A stretch of 64,000 nucleotides of DNA from Desulfovibrio gilichinskyi (GTDB taxonomy: Bacteria > Desulfobacterota > Desulfovibrionia > Desulfovibrionales > Desulfovibrionaceae). How positions within the stretch are numbered: the stretch's first letter is position 1; each line of letters begins with the position of its first letter. The notes below the pieces were generated by a model. That model did no database searches, had not been told where the DNA came from, and was given only the letters and a program-made list of their open reading frames with translations. Where the stretch lies: assembly GCF_900177375.1 (NCBI RefSeq), contig NZ_FWZU01000001.1, forward strand, positions 434,001 through 498,000, given 5' to 3'. Below are positions 52,184-60,397 of the stretch, one piece after another. Made by a program: the position numbers and the translations under genes.

Positions 52184-54751
52184 ATGCAACCGCTTCGCGT
52201 GTATAGCGTTGTTCCTCGATTGCCTAAGCAATTGGAAAAACTGTGGGATTTAGCATATAATTTTTTATTTGTTTGGAATAACGATATTTCCAGCATATTT
52301 TCTTCGATTGATCAAAATTTATGGCGGGATTGTCAACAAAATCCTGTAGCGTTTTTAAACAACATGCCGCAGAAGCAGCTTGAAGAACTTGCTACGGATG
52401 TTTTCTTTACTCAGCGTCTCAATGAAGCTGTTAGAATTCAGAGTAATTATCTTGCCAGAGTAAGCTGCCCCTATAAATTTGAAGGAGCAAAGCAGGGACA
52501 ACCTGTTGTTGCCTACTTCAGCCTTGAATACGGTATAGGGCTCAGTTTACCGATTTATTCCGGAGGGCTGGGTATACTTGCCGGTGATCATCTTAAAGCC
52601 TCCAGTGATTTAAATATTCCTCTTGTGGGCATCGGATTATGTTATCAGCATGGCTATTTCCGCCAGTATATGACTCAGGACGGATGGCAGCAGGAACGTT
52701 ATCCAAGTCATGATTTTGAGGAAATGCCGATTAAGCCTGTTAAGAATGCGAAGGGTGAAGATCTCAAGTTCACTGTTAAATTAAAAGGTGAGCCGCTCTA
52801 CGTAAAAATTTGGAAAGTCGCAACAGGGCGCGTCACGCTGTACCTTCTTGATACTAATATTTCAGAAAACACCACTCAATTTAAAGCTATTACCGCCCGT
52901 TTGTATGGCGGAGATCTTGAAATGAGGCTGTGGCAGGAAATTCTGCTCGGCGTTGGCGGGGTTAAAGCTCTTGCCGCATTAGGACTTGAACCGAGCGTCA
53001 TTCATATGAACGAAGGGCATTCTGCTTTTGCCGGTCTTGAACGAATCAGAGTGTTCATGACTGATCATGGGTTATCTTTTGAGGCTGCAATGGAGATGGT
53101 TGCATCTTCAAGTATTTTCACAACACATACTCCGGTACCTGCGGGAAATGACCGTTTCCCTGCTGAATTGATGCGACCGTATTTTGAGCCGTATGCTCAG
53201 ACAATGGGGCTGGCGTATAAAGTTTTTCTTGCTCTTGGCAGGGAAGACCCGCGTGATGACAATGAATTATTTTGTATGACAGTTCTCGCGCTGAAACTAT
53301 CCCGTTTTAATAACGGTGTGTCCAAACTGCATGGACGTGTTTCCAGAAATATGTGGCAGAAGGTTTGGCCTCAGTATCCTGTTGAAGACGTCCCTATCGG
53401 AGCTATTACCAACGGTGTACATATGCCGACATGGGTTGCTAATGATATTTCGCTTCTTTTCGACCGTTATCTCGGTCCGAACTGGCGTGAAGATCCTGAC
53501 GGCGTCCGTACATGGAGACAGGTTGATAATATTCCTGATGCGGAGCTCTGGAGAACACACGAACGTTTAAGAGAACGGCTTGTAGATTTCGTGCGTAAAC
53601 GGCTTCGTAAGCAGTTGCTGAATGTCGGAGCGCGCAGAAAAGAGATCGAACTTGCCGAAGAAGTGCTTGATCCAAGGGCTCTTACTATCGGTTTTGCCAG
53701 AAGGTTTGCAACTTATAAGAGAGCCGGACTGCTGCTCAGAGATAAAGAAAGGTTAATCAAACTTATTTCTGATACCAGGCATCCTGTTCAGTTTATCTTT
53801 GCAGGTAAAGCACATCCTCAGGACAATGAAGGTAAGAAGCTGATTCAGGATTTGATCCAGCTTTGCCGTCGTGAAGAATGTCGCATGAGTATGGTCTTTC
53901 TTGAAGATTATGACATGAAGATGGCTAATTATCTGGTTCAGGGTTGTGATATATGGCTGAACACTCCGCGCCGCCCGCTTGAAGCTTGCGGAACAAGCGG
54001 TATGAAAGCAATGGCTAACGGCGTGTTGCAGTTCAGTACTCCTGACGGCTGGTGGGACGAAGCATATCTGTCAGACAATAGTCTCGGCTGGGCAATCGGT
54101 AGGCGTGAAGATTATAATGATCTGGAGTATCAGGATTTTGTTGAAAGCCAGACCCTTTATAAGGTGCTGGAGAATGATATTATCCCTGATTTCTATGATC
54201 GTGGACATGGCAGTCTTCCGCGAAGCTGGGTTGCTAAAATTAAAGCTGCCCTTTGTAAACTCGGCCCTGAATTCAATGCAAACCGTATGGTTGAAGATTA
54301 TACTGAAAAGGCTTATTTACCGGCTTTTAATAACTATAAGACAATGTCTAAAGAGGACTTCAAGGGAGCTAAGGAATTAGCAGCCTGGAGAGTCGAGCTT
54401 ATGACGCAGTGGTCGAGTCTTAAAATCAGAAATATTATTTCTGAAGCGCATACGGATATATATGTTCAGGAACCTATTATTGTCAGTGCGGAAGTTTTTC
54501 TGAACGGTTTAAAGACTGAAGATGTTCAAGTTGAAATCTATGCAGGACCGGTCAGCCAAGACAGGGCATTCCTTGGACGTAAAACAATAATAATGACTCC
54601 TGAAGAGGATTTAGGGGCCGGATGGCACCTTTATCAGGGCGAAGTACTTCCAAATGAAGCCGGAAGATTCGGCTATACTGTCAGAATCCTTCCTCATCAT
54701 GAACTTTTGCTTGATCCGCATTCTCTTGGACTCATACACTGGGCGCAATAA
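52184..54751 (+). CDS. glgP: Alpha-glucan (glycogen/maltodextrin) phosphorylase
   Basis: Releases glucose-1-phosphate from storage glucan. The 855-residue protein belongs to the non-classical alpha-glucan phosphorylase group (TIGR02094 type), with MQPLRVYSVVPRLPKQLEKL at the start, FSLEYGIGLSLPIYSGGLGILAGDHLKASSDL, VIHMNEGHSAF, and the PLP site CGTSGMKAMANGVLQFS (Lys). Desulfovibrio are known to store polyglucose, so this fits energy reserve use. A strong terminator-like hairpin follows at 54793. Confidence 0.95.
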   Translation: MQPLRVYSVVPRLPKQLEKLWDLAYNFLFVWNNDISSIFSSIDQNLWRDCQQNPVAFLNNMPQKQLEELATDVFFTQRLNEAVRIQSNYLARVSCPYKFEGAKQGQPVVAYFSLEYGIGLSLPIYSGGLGILAGDHLKASSDLNIPLVGIGLCYQHGYFRQYMTQDGWQQERYPSHDFEEMPIKPVKNAKGEDLKFTVKLKGEPLYVKIWKVATGRVTLYLLDTNISENTTQFKAITARLYGGDLEMRLWQEILLGVGGVKALAALGLEPSVIHMNEGHSAFAGLERIRVFMTDHGLSFEAAMEMVASSSIFTTHTPVPAGNDRFPAELMRPYFEPYAQTMGLAYKVFLALGREDPRDDNELFCMTVLALKLSRFNNGVSKLHGRVSRNMWQKVWPQYPVEDVPIGAITNGVHMPTWVANDISLLFDRYLGPNWREDPDGVRTWRQVDNIPDAELWRTHERLRERLVDFVRKRLRKQLLNVGARRKEIELAEEVLDPRALTIGFARRFATYKRAGLLLRDKERLIKLISDTRHPVQFIFAGKAHPQDNEGKKLIQDLIQLCRREECRMSMVFLEDYDMKMANYLVQGCDIWLNTPRRPLEACGTSGMKAMANGVLQFSTPDGWWDEAYLSDNSLGWAIGRREDYNDLEYQDFVESQTLYKVLENDIIPDFYDRGHGSLPRSWVAKIKAALCKLGPEFNANRMVEDYTEKAYLPAFNNYKTMSKEDFKGAKELAAWRVELMTQWSSLKIRNIISEAHTDIYVQEPIIVSAEVFLNGLKTEDVQVEIYAGPVSQDRAFLGRKTIIMTPEEDLGAGWHLYQGEVLPNEAGRFGYTVRILPHHELLLDPHSLGLIHWAQ

Positions 54752-54764
54752 ACAGGGTGATAAT

Positions 54765-55457
54765 GTGCTGATTAGATTTTATAATAATCATGAAAAACAA
54801 AACGGGGCCGCTAGAGGCTCCGTTTTGTTTTTGTGTGTTATGGTCTGCTTTTGTTTTTTTTCTGCATGGAATTGCTATGGTTTTGAAGGAAAAGTAAAGT
54901 CTGTGATTGACGGAGATACTTTTATTCTTGAAAACAACGAAAAAATCAGGCTTGCCTCAATTGATGCTCCCGAGCTTGGGCATGACGGTAAACCTGAGCA
55001 GTATTATGCCGAAGAAGCACGCGAAATTCTGTCAAAAATGATTTTAAATAAAATTGTCGTCATTGATCCTGTTGAGACGAAAGATCACTACGGACGAACT
55101 GTAGGATGGGTCTATCTGGATAATTCATTTGTAAACGAGCTGATGATCGCAAGCGGTGCTGCATTTTTTTATTTTCATCCCAATAATGATCCCTTGAAAC
55201 AGAATTTTCTATTACAGACCCAAAGAAAAGCTATGCCGGAAATGAAAGGTTTTTGGCGCAAAATTTTCAGCCTCAAAGATTTCAATATAAAATGGGTTGG
55301 AAATATGAGAAGTCGGAGATGTTTTCGTGACGGCAGTAATTTTTCGGTAACTATTATGAGTAGAAACAAAGTGCGATTCAGTAATCTCGGCGAAGCGTTT
55401 ATGAAGGGCTATACCCCTGCACGGGCCACAATGTTCTGGCCGAATGTAACTGATTAA
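54765..55457 (+). CDS. Staphylococcal nuclease-like (thermonuclease) domain protein, start uncertain
   Basis: Secreted or membrane-anchored nuclease. The SNase fold is seen in GKVKSVIDGDTFILENNEKIRLASIDAPEL, then YGRTVGWVYLDNSFVNELMIASGAAFFY; the catalytic Arg/Asp/Glu positions appear kept. A hydrophobic stretch (FLCVMVCFCFFSAW) ahead of it acts as a signal or anchor. GTG at 54765 with AGGGTGA 5 bp upstream gives 230 residues, but its first codons encode a terminator hairpin (54793-54832); an ATG at 54840 would follow the hairpin but has no ribosome-binding site. The C-terminal 70 residues are not SNase-like. Confidence 0.8.
   Translation: MLIRFYNNHEKQNGAARGSVLFLCVMVCFCFFSAWNCYGFEGKVKSVIDGDTFILENNEKIRLASIDAPELGHDGKPEQYYAEEAREILSKMILNKIVVIDPVETKDHYGRTVGWVYLDNSFVNELMIASGAAFFYFHPNNDPLKQNFLLQTQRKAMPEMKGFWRKIFSLKDFNIKWVGNMRSRRCFRDGSNFSVTIMSRNKVRFSNLGEAFMKGYTPARATMFWPNVTD
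54793..54832 (+). terminator. glgP terminator lying within the SNase gene start
   Basis: A 17-bp stem (54793-54809 with 54816-54832, core ACAAAACGG, one G-U) ending in GTTTTGTTTTT, 41 bp after the glgP stop. It has all marks of an intrinsic terminator. Confidence 0.8.
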
Positions 55458-55500
55458 TTTCTATAGTATTTCATTTTAAAGTAGAGAGAATGAGGTTATT

Positions 55501-56562
55501 TTGCTTTTCCATAAATTAACTGGTGCTTATCCTGAATTCACAATCAGCAGGGATAAGGATTTATGCATTAATTGTGAAATCTGTGTTCGTCAGTGTTCTT
55601 ATGGAGTTCACTTTCAAGATACTGCTCGCGGTATTGTGCGCCATGAGAATAGTAAATGTGTCGGCTGTCAGCGTTGCGTTACGTTTTGCCCTACCGGAGC
55701 ACTTTTAATAAAAAATGCAAATTCATTTTTTCCGCAAATCGGCTTAATTCATAATCATTTTAAACAGGTTGAGCCGTGTTATTTAGATAAATTATATCTA
55801 GATAGTTGCGCATTTGATACTGTTGTAAACGATTCTTTTTCGCCCGTTCAGCATACAAGCGAAAGTCCTATTCTTTTTAGCTCCAAAACATCAGTACCGA
55901 TTAATTTAAACTTATTAACTGCCATGAAAATGGTGTCGGAAAAATTGGGGCTGGACTTTGATGTTGCAGGTAGAATGCACACTAAATCTATTCCCGCAGC
56001 CCATAATGTTGCCGATTCAGCCGTAAACGCCGTGAAAAACGGAGCAGAGGTTCTTATAATTGAAGGGTTTCAACCGGGAGCAGGTCCTTTCGCCTCGGTG
56101 ATACCTAATGAAGGCATGCCGATTGAATTTGCGGTTGCGGTAGTTGATCAAAGATTAAAAGATGAAGGGCTTCGTAATAAAGTGTCGGTTATTGCAGACG
56201 GTAAAATTCGTTGCAGTGCTGATGTCGTTAAGTTGGTAGCGCTTGGAGCAAATGTGGTTTGTCTCGGTAATGTTGCAATGGTTGCCGTCGGTTGTACCTG
56301 CTGTGGTCAGTGTTCTACTGGTAAATGTGCATGGGGGATTGCAACCACCGCTACAGTACTTCGCAAACGTCAGAATCCTGAAGTTGCCGCAGAAAAAATG
56401 GCAGATCTGATCAGCGCATGGAATTGCGAAATTACGCAGATGCTAAATGTAATGGGGATTACTTTCATTCGTGATTTGTGTGGTAACAAGGACAAGATTA
56501 GAGCTGTAGGGCTGTCTGATACTGAGATGTCTATTTTGGGCGTTAGGCATACGGGGCAATAG
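55501..56562 (+). CDS. Shortened ferredoxin-GltB2 (glutamate synthase-like) protein
   Basis: Protein of 353 residues. The N-terminus is a two-cluster ferredoxin (CINCEICVRQC at 22-32, CVGCQRCVTFC at 53-63). The rest matches the C-terminal part of the archaeal-type glutamate synthase GltB2: ILFSSKTSVPINLNL, AAHNVADSAVNAVKNGAEVLIIEGF, DGKIRCSADVVKLVALGANVV, then GCTCCGQCSTGKCAWGIAT with C-x5-C-x4-C of the 3Fe-4S site. Against that family as I remember it (about 500 residues), roughly 110 residues of the flavin barrel are missing in frame between ILFSS.. and AAHNV. The glutaminase subunit is not nearby. Start TTG at 55501 with GAGG upstream. It is followed 9 bp later by its partner. Confidence 0.8.
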   Translation: MLFHKLTGAYPEFTISRDKDLCINCEICVRQCSYGVHFQDTARGIVRHENSKCVGCQRCVTFCPTGALLIKNANSFFPQIGLIHNHFKQVEPCYLDKLYLDSCAFDTVVNDSFSPVQHTSESPILFSSKTSVPINLNLLTAMKMVSEKLGLDFDVAGRMHTKSIPAAHNVADSAVNAVKNGAEVLIIEGFQPGAGPFASVIPNEGMPIEFAVAVVDQRLKDEGLRNKVSVIADGKIRCSADVVKLVALGANVVCLGNVAMVAVGCTCCGQCSTGKCAWGIATTATVLRKRQNPEVAAEKMADLISAWNCEITQMLNVMGITFIRDLCGNKDKIRAVGLSDTEMSILGVRHTGQ

Positions 56563-56571
56563 GAAATATTT

Positions 56572-57852
56572 GTGAAACGAGTTTATCCAGATAAAGAATA
56601 TTGCATCGGATGCAAATTGTGTGAGCTTGCATGTCTTACAGTACATTCGGAAGCAAAAGACTTGATTCTTGCTTATACTAAAGAGCGTGCGGCAGGGCTT
56701 ACTTCTTCAATACGGGTTGTTGAAAGTAACGGAACCAGTGTCGCTCTCAGCTGTAGGCATTGTGATGAGCCTGCCTGTGTTGCTGTCTGTGATGCCGGAG
56801 CATTATCAAAGAACAGTGTCACAGGAATAGTTGAGTATAATTTTGAAAAGTGCGTTGGCTGCTGGTCCTGTCTGGTAAGTTGTTCTTACGGGGCAATACA
56901 GCGCAACAGCCTTATCAATAAGATTGTTAAATGTGATATGTGCTCAGGACTGACAGAAGTTCCTGCCTGTGTTCAGGCGTGTCCGAATCGCGCGCTCAGG
57001 TTTCTTGAAAACGATTCTGTTCCAGCCGGACAACTTCGCGCCTACAAAAATTCTAAAGAAATTTCTGAAAATGATCATACTGAGATAAATAATCCTGATA
57101 ACTTGATACAAATTTCAAAAAATACCAAAAGAGCTGTAGTTCTCGGTGGAAGTGTTTCAGGGTTAAAAACGGCCGAAAAGCTTTTTAATATGGGTTTTGA
57201 AGTTGCTATTGTAGAATCTGGAGAACGAATTATTGCTCTGGAATTTGATAAGAAAGTTGCTGACCTTGTTGCCTGTAGAATTGAAGAAGCGGGAATTCTG
57301 CTTAAATGCGGAGTTTCGGTTAATGAGATAATTTGTGATAAGGACGGGCTTGCTAAAGGGGTGCTGCTTTCTGATAAATCTTTTCTTGAAGCGGGAGTTA
57401 TTGTCGCTACAGAGAGCTTTTTGTCAGCTTGCAGTGTTATTCGGACCCAAATGGCCGAGGTCCCTAATTGCATTGCTGTCAGCGATAGTAAGCAAATTAT
57501 TTGTGCAAAATATCCGTCCGGGAATTTTAGAAATATTCCTATGAATTCATTTGTTTTTTACGGGATGGCGCTTGTCTCTGTCGGTGAAATAATTTTACCG
57601 GAAAATGCGGATGAATATGAATGTAATATTTTTTATGATGAAATTAAGCATAGTTACCGCAAACTTGTTTTTAGAGACTCAAGGCTCGTCGGCTATATTT
57701 TAATTGGCGATATTGATTTTGCCGGAGTGTATACTTCATTTATAACGTTTGAATGTGAACTTGATACCGTAACTAAAATCAGGTTATGTGACGGTTGCCC
57801 GGATATCCTCATGTGGCCTGATGAGCTCTTTTTTAATGAGTGGACCCCTTAA
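56572..57852 (+). CDS. HycB-like four-cluster Fe-S protein fused to a pyridine-nucleotide (Rossmann) domain
   Basis: Protein of 426 residues. The first 150 hold 16 Cys in four 4Fe-4S sets: CIGCKLCELAC, CRHCDEPACVAVC, CVGCWSCLVSC and CDMCSGLTEVPACVQAC. From about residue 185, KRAVVLGGSVSGLKTAEKL and VAIVESGERIIALEFDKK form an NAD(P)-binding fold; the end (YRKLVFRDSRLVGYILIGDIDFAGVYTSFI) matches the tail of the Fe-S/FAD oxidoreductases that accompany GltB2. The N-terminal FAD domain normally before the Rossmann fold (about 130 residues), and the AAGD FAD loop after it, are absent. Start GTG at 56572 with AGGAA upstream. Partner of the shortened GltB2. Confidence 0.8.
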   Translation: MKRVYPDKEYCIGCKLCELACLTVHSEAKDLILAYTKERAAGLTSSIRVVESNGTSVALSCRHCDEPACVAVCDAGALSKNSVTGIVEYNFEKCVGCWSCLVSCSYGAIQRNSLINKIVKCDMCSGLTEVPACVQACPNRALRFLENDSVPAGQLRAYKNSKEISENDHTEINNPDNLIQISKNTKRAVVLGGSVSGLKTAEKLFNMGFEVAIVESGERIIALEFDKKVADLVACRIEEAGILLKCGVSVNEIICDKDGLAKGVLLSDKSFLEAGVIVATESFLSACSVIRTQMAEVPNCIAVSDSKQIICAKYPSGNFRNIPMNSFVFYGMALVSVGEIILPENADEYECNIFYDEIKHSYRKLVFRDSRLVGYILIGDIDFAGVYTSFITFECELDTVTKIRLCDGCPDILMWPDELFFNEWTP

Positions 57853-58311
57853 AAAGCTAGATAACAGGCAGAAAATCCTTTACACCGTATGGCGAACCAC
57901 TTAGGCAAGGGCAGTGTTTAATTGTCTGTTAGCTATTTACGTTAGCGGCGATGTCGGTTATCGAGTGTATATTCGTTACTTAGCTTTATGTTAATTTGTG
58001 TTCAGTTAGTGTAATTGTTTGAAAAATAAATACTTTTTCTATATAAATTAGCTGTTTTACTTATGGGTATGTTTTCTGTTAAATACAGATGTTTCTAATG
58101 CCTGCGCGCTAGTTATTTTGAAAAGGTGTTTTTTTATATTTCGGTAAATCCTGTAAATGGTAGCTGTCTTGGCATAAATCAAGAAGTTATCAAGGATTAA
58201 TTTGAGGAAATCGGTGTGAGCGTGTGACGCTTTCACCGCCCTTACGGGAACATGGTTGTTCTCGCGTAATAGGCGGATTATTTATATCGTACACAGTCTT
58301 TTCAGGAGGAC
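57853..58311 (+). other. 459-bp intergenic/leader region upstream of yajC
   Basis: No gene-length frame. The last 110 bp look structured: GGTGTGAGCG pairs with CGCTTTCACC around 58213-58239 and GAACA-TGGT-TGTTC at 58248-58261, then the AGGAGG of yajC. Transcript start not identified. It could be a long 5' leader or hold a small RNA; I do not recognise a riboswitch class. Confidence 0.4.
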
Positions 58312-58314
58312 ATG

Positions 58315-58665
58315 ATGTTTTTTGACAAGATCGCACACGCGATGGGTTCTATGGGAGGAGGGCAGGGACAGGCTGGTCCAGCTGGTGCTCTCGGCTCCTT
58401 TCTGCCTTTAATTCTTATGTTTGCAATTTTCTATTTCTTGCTTATCAGACCACAGCAGAAAAAGGCTAAACAGCATAAAGAAATGCTTGCAGGTCTTCAG
58501 AAGGGTGACCGCATCCTGACTGGCGGTGGTCTTTATGGTAGAATCGTTGCTGTTAACGGTGATGAACTTACTGTCGAACTTGCTGAAGGTTTTCAGGTTA
58601 AAGTTGACAGAGGTTATGTCGCCGGTATGGCCGTTCCTGCTAAGGAAGAAAAAAAAGGTAAATAA
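58315..58665 (+). CDS. yajC: Sec translocon accessory protein YajC
   Basis: Small membrane partner of SecDF. About 116 residues: a Gly/Gln-rich start, a helix (about 29-45: FLPLILMFAIFYFLLIRPQQKK) and the YajC cytoplasmic domain LQKGDRILTGGGLYGRIVAVNGDELTVELAEGFQVKVDRGYVAGM. Two adjacent ATGs (58312, 58315) follow AGGAGG; spacing favours 58315. secD begins 118 bp later after a terminator-like hairpin (58689-58736). Confidence 0.95.
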   Translation: MFFDKIAHAMGSMGGGQGQAGPAGALGSFLPLILMFAIFYFLLIRPQQKKAKQHKEMLAGLQKGDRILTGGGLYGRIVAVNGDELTVELAEGFQVKVDRGYVAGMAVPAKEEKKGK

Positions 58666-58688
58666 ACCTTTTTGTAATGCAGCCTTGC

Positions 58689-58736
58689 AAAGGCAAGTCA
58701 CCTCGTCAGGTTAAATCCGACGGTGCTTGCCTTTTT
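58689..58736 (+). terminator. Terminator-like hairpin between yajC and secD
   Basis: AAAGGCAAG (58689-58697) pairs with CTTGCCTTT (58726-58734), extended by CACC/GGTG, followed by TTT. Partial termination here would lower secDF relative to yajC. Confidence 0.75.
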
Positions 58737-58782
58737 AAGTGTGTCGTAACATTTCCTATTTGAATTTATAAAGGGAGAGGAG

Positions 58783-60384
58783 ATGAACGGGAGTCTTCGT
58801 TGGAGAATTGCTCTGACTCTGCTGGTGATTGTGCTTGGAGGTGCTTACCTTCTGCCTACATTGCCTGCAATTCAGAATTCGGCCATGGCTCGTTTCCTGC
58901 CGAATGACAAAATCAGTTTAGGCCTTGACCTCAAGGGCGGTATCCATCTCACCCTCGGGGTAGACATGGATAAAGCATTGGACAATACCTTAGCCCGTAT
59001 GGGGGACGACCTTAGAGCCGTTGCCAGAGAAAAAGGGATTATTGTTCTGCAGCCCGATGTTATCAATGGTGAAAAAATTGAAGCTGTTTTGCTCAAAAAA
59101 GAGCAGCAGGAAGAATTGAATTCTTTGGTAAAAAAAGAGTTTAATCATTTGAGTGTCGTCAGCACGGTTGTTAAACCTGACGGCAAAGTCACTTACATCT
59201 TTGCTCCAACTTCGGAATTTAAGAAGTATCTAACTAAGCTCACAATGGATCAGGCTATTAAAACTATCCGCAACCGTATTGACCAGTTCGGTGTTGCAGA
59301 ACCTGACATCCGCAAGCAGGAAGGGAATCGTATTCAGATTCAGTTGCCCGGTATGCAGGACCCTGAAAGAGCTATCAAAATTATCGGTAAAACAGCTCAC
59401 TTAGAATTTAAAGTGGTAGATGATTCTGCTGATCTTGAAAAAGCCGCTAAGGGTATTGTAGCCCCAGGACGCCAAGTAACTGTTATTAAACACAGACTGC
59501 CTGACGGATCTTACATCGAAAAGCCTATTGTTCTTAGAAAAGAAGCAATGCTTACCGGTGAATTTATTAATGATGCTCAAACCCGCTTTGACCAGTTCGG
59601 AAAACCTTATGTTACTCTCAGCTTTAACGCCAGAGGAGCTAGAATTTTCGAACGCGTTACAGGTGAGAATATTAAGAAACGGATGGCTATCGTTCTTGAC
59701 GGTAAAGTCTATTCCGCTCCGACTATTCAGGACCGCATCAGCGGTGGTAAAGCAAGTATTACAGGAAGTTATACAACTGACGAAGCTCATGACCTTGCTA
59801 TCGTACTCAGAGCCGGATCACTTCCTGCTCCGGTTACTATTCAGGAACAGAGAACAGTCGGACCTTCTCTTGGACAGGAATCTATTGATAAAGGCGTAAT
59901 GGCTGCTGTCGTAGGTAGTGCTCTTGTTCTGGTATTCATGCTTGTATACTACGGTTTTGCCGGTTTTGTAGCAGATGTAGTGCTTATTCTTAACGTTCTT
60001 CTGATCCTGGCCGGACTGGCTGCTTTCGGAGCTACTCTGACTCTTCCGGGTATCGCGGGTATTATTCTTACCATCGGTATGGCGGTTGATGCGAACGTTA
60101 TCATATTTGAGCGCATTCGCGAGGAATTAAGAAGAGGACTTACGGCTAAAGCTGCGATTATCGAAGGATACAGCAGAGCAACCCTTACTATTCTTGATGC
60201 CAATATCACAACTGTGATTGCAGCTGTTATTCTGTACCAATTCGGTACCGGACCGATCCGGGGATTTGCAGTAACACTTACTCTTGGTATTATTACCTCG
60301 ATGTTTACTGCTATTTTCGTCACCCGTATCATGTTCGATATTTACACCTCCAAGCGCGCAGCTAATGCGTCGCTGAGTATTTAA
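58783..60384 (+). CDS. secD: Protein translocase subunit SecD
   Basis: Proton-driven RND-type subunit that pulls exported proteins across the inner membrane. The 533-residue protein has one N-terminal helix, the P1 periplasmic domain starting ISLGLDLKGGIHLTLGVDMDKAL, DQFGVAEPDIRKQEGNRIQIQLPGM, and five C-terminal helices with GMAVDANVIIFERIREELRRG. ATG with GGAGAGGAG upstream. secF follows 13 bp later. Confidence 0.97.
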   Translation: MNGSLRWRIALTLLVIVLGGAYLLPTLPAIQNSAMARFLPNDKISLGLDLKGGIHLTLGVDMDKALDNTLARMGDDLRAVAREKGIIVLQPDVINGEKIEAVLLKKEQQEELNSLVKKEFNHLSVVSTVVKPDGKVTYIFAPTSEFKKYLTKLTMDQAIKTIRNRIDQFGVAEPDIRKQEGNRIQIQLPGMQDPERAIKIIGKTAHLEFKVVDDSADLEKAAKGIVAPGRQVTVIKHRLPDGSYIEKPIVLRKEAMLTGEFINDAQTRFDQFGKPYVTLSFNARGARIFERVTGENIKKRMAIVLDGKVYSAPTIQDRISGGKASITGSYTTDEAHDLAIVLRAGSLPAPVTIQEQRTVGPSLGQESIDKGVMAAVVGSALVLVFMLVYYGFAGFVADVVLILNVLLILAGLAAFGATLTLPGIAGIILTIGMAVDANVIIFERIREELRRGLTAKAAIIEGYSRATLTILDANITTVIAAVILYQFGTGPIRGFAVTLTLGIITSMFTAIFVTRIMFDIYTSKRAANASLSI

Positions 60385-60397
60385 GGAGAGTGAATAA

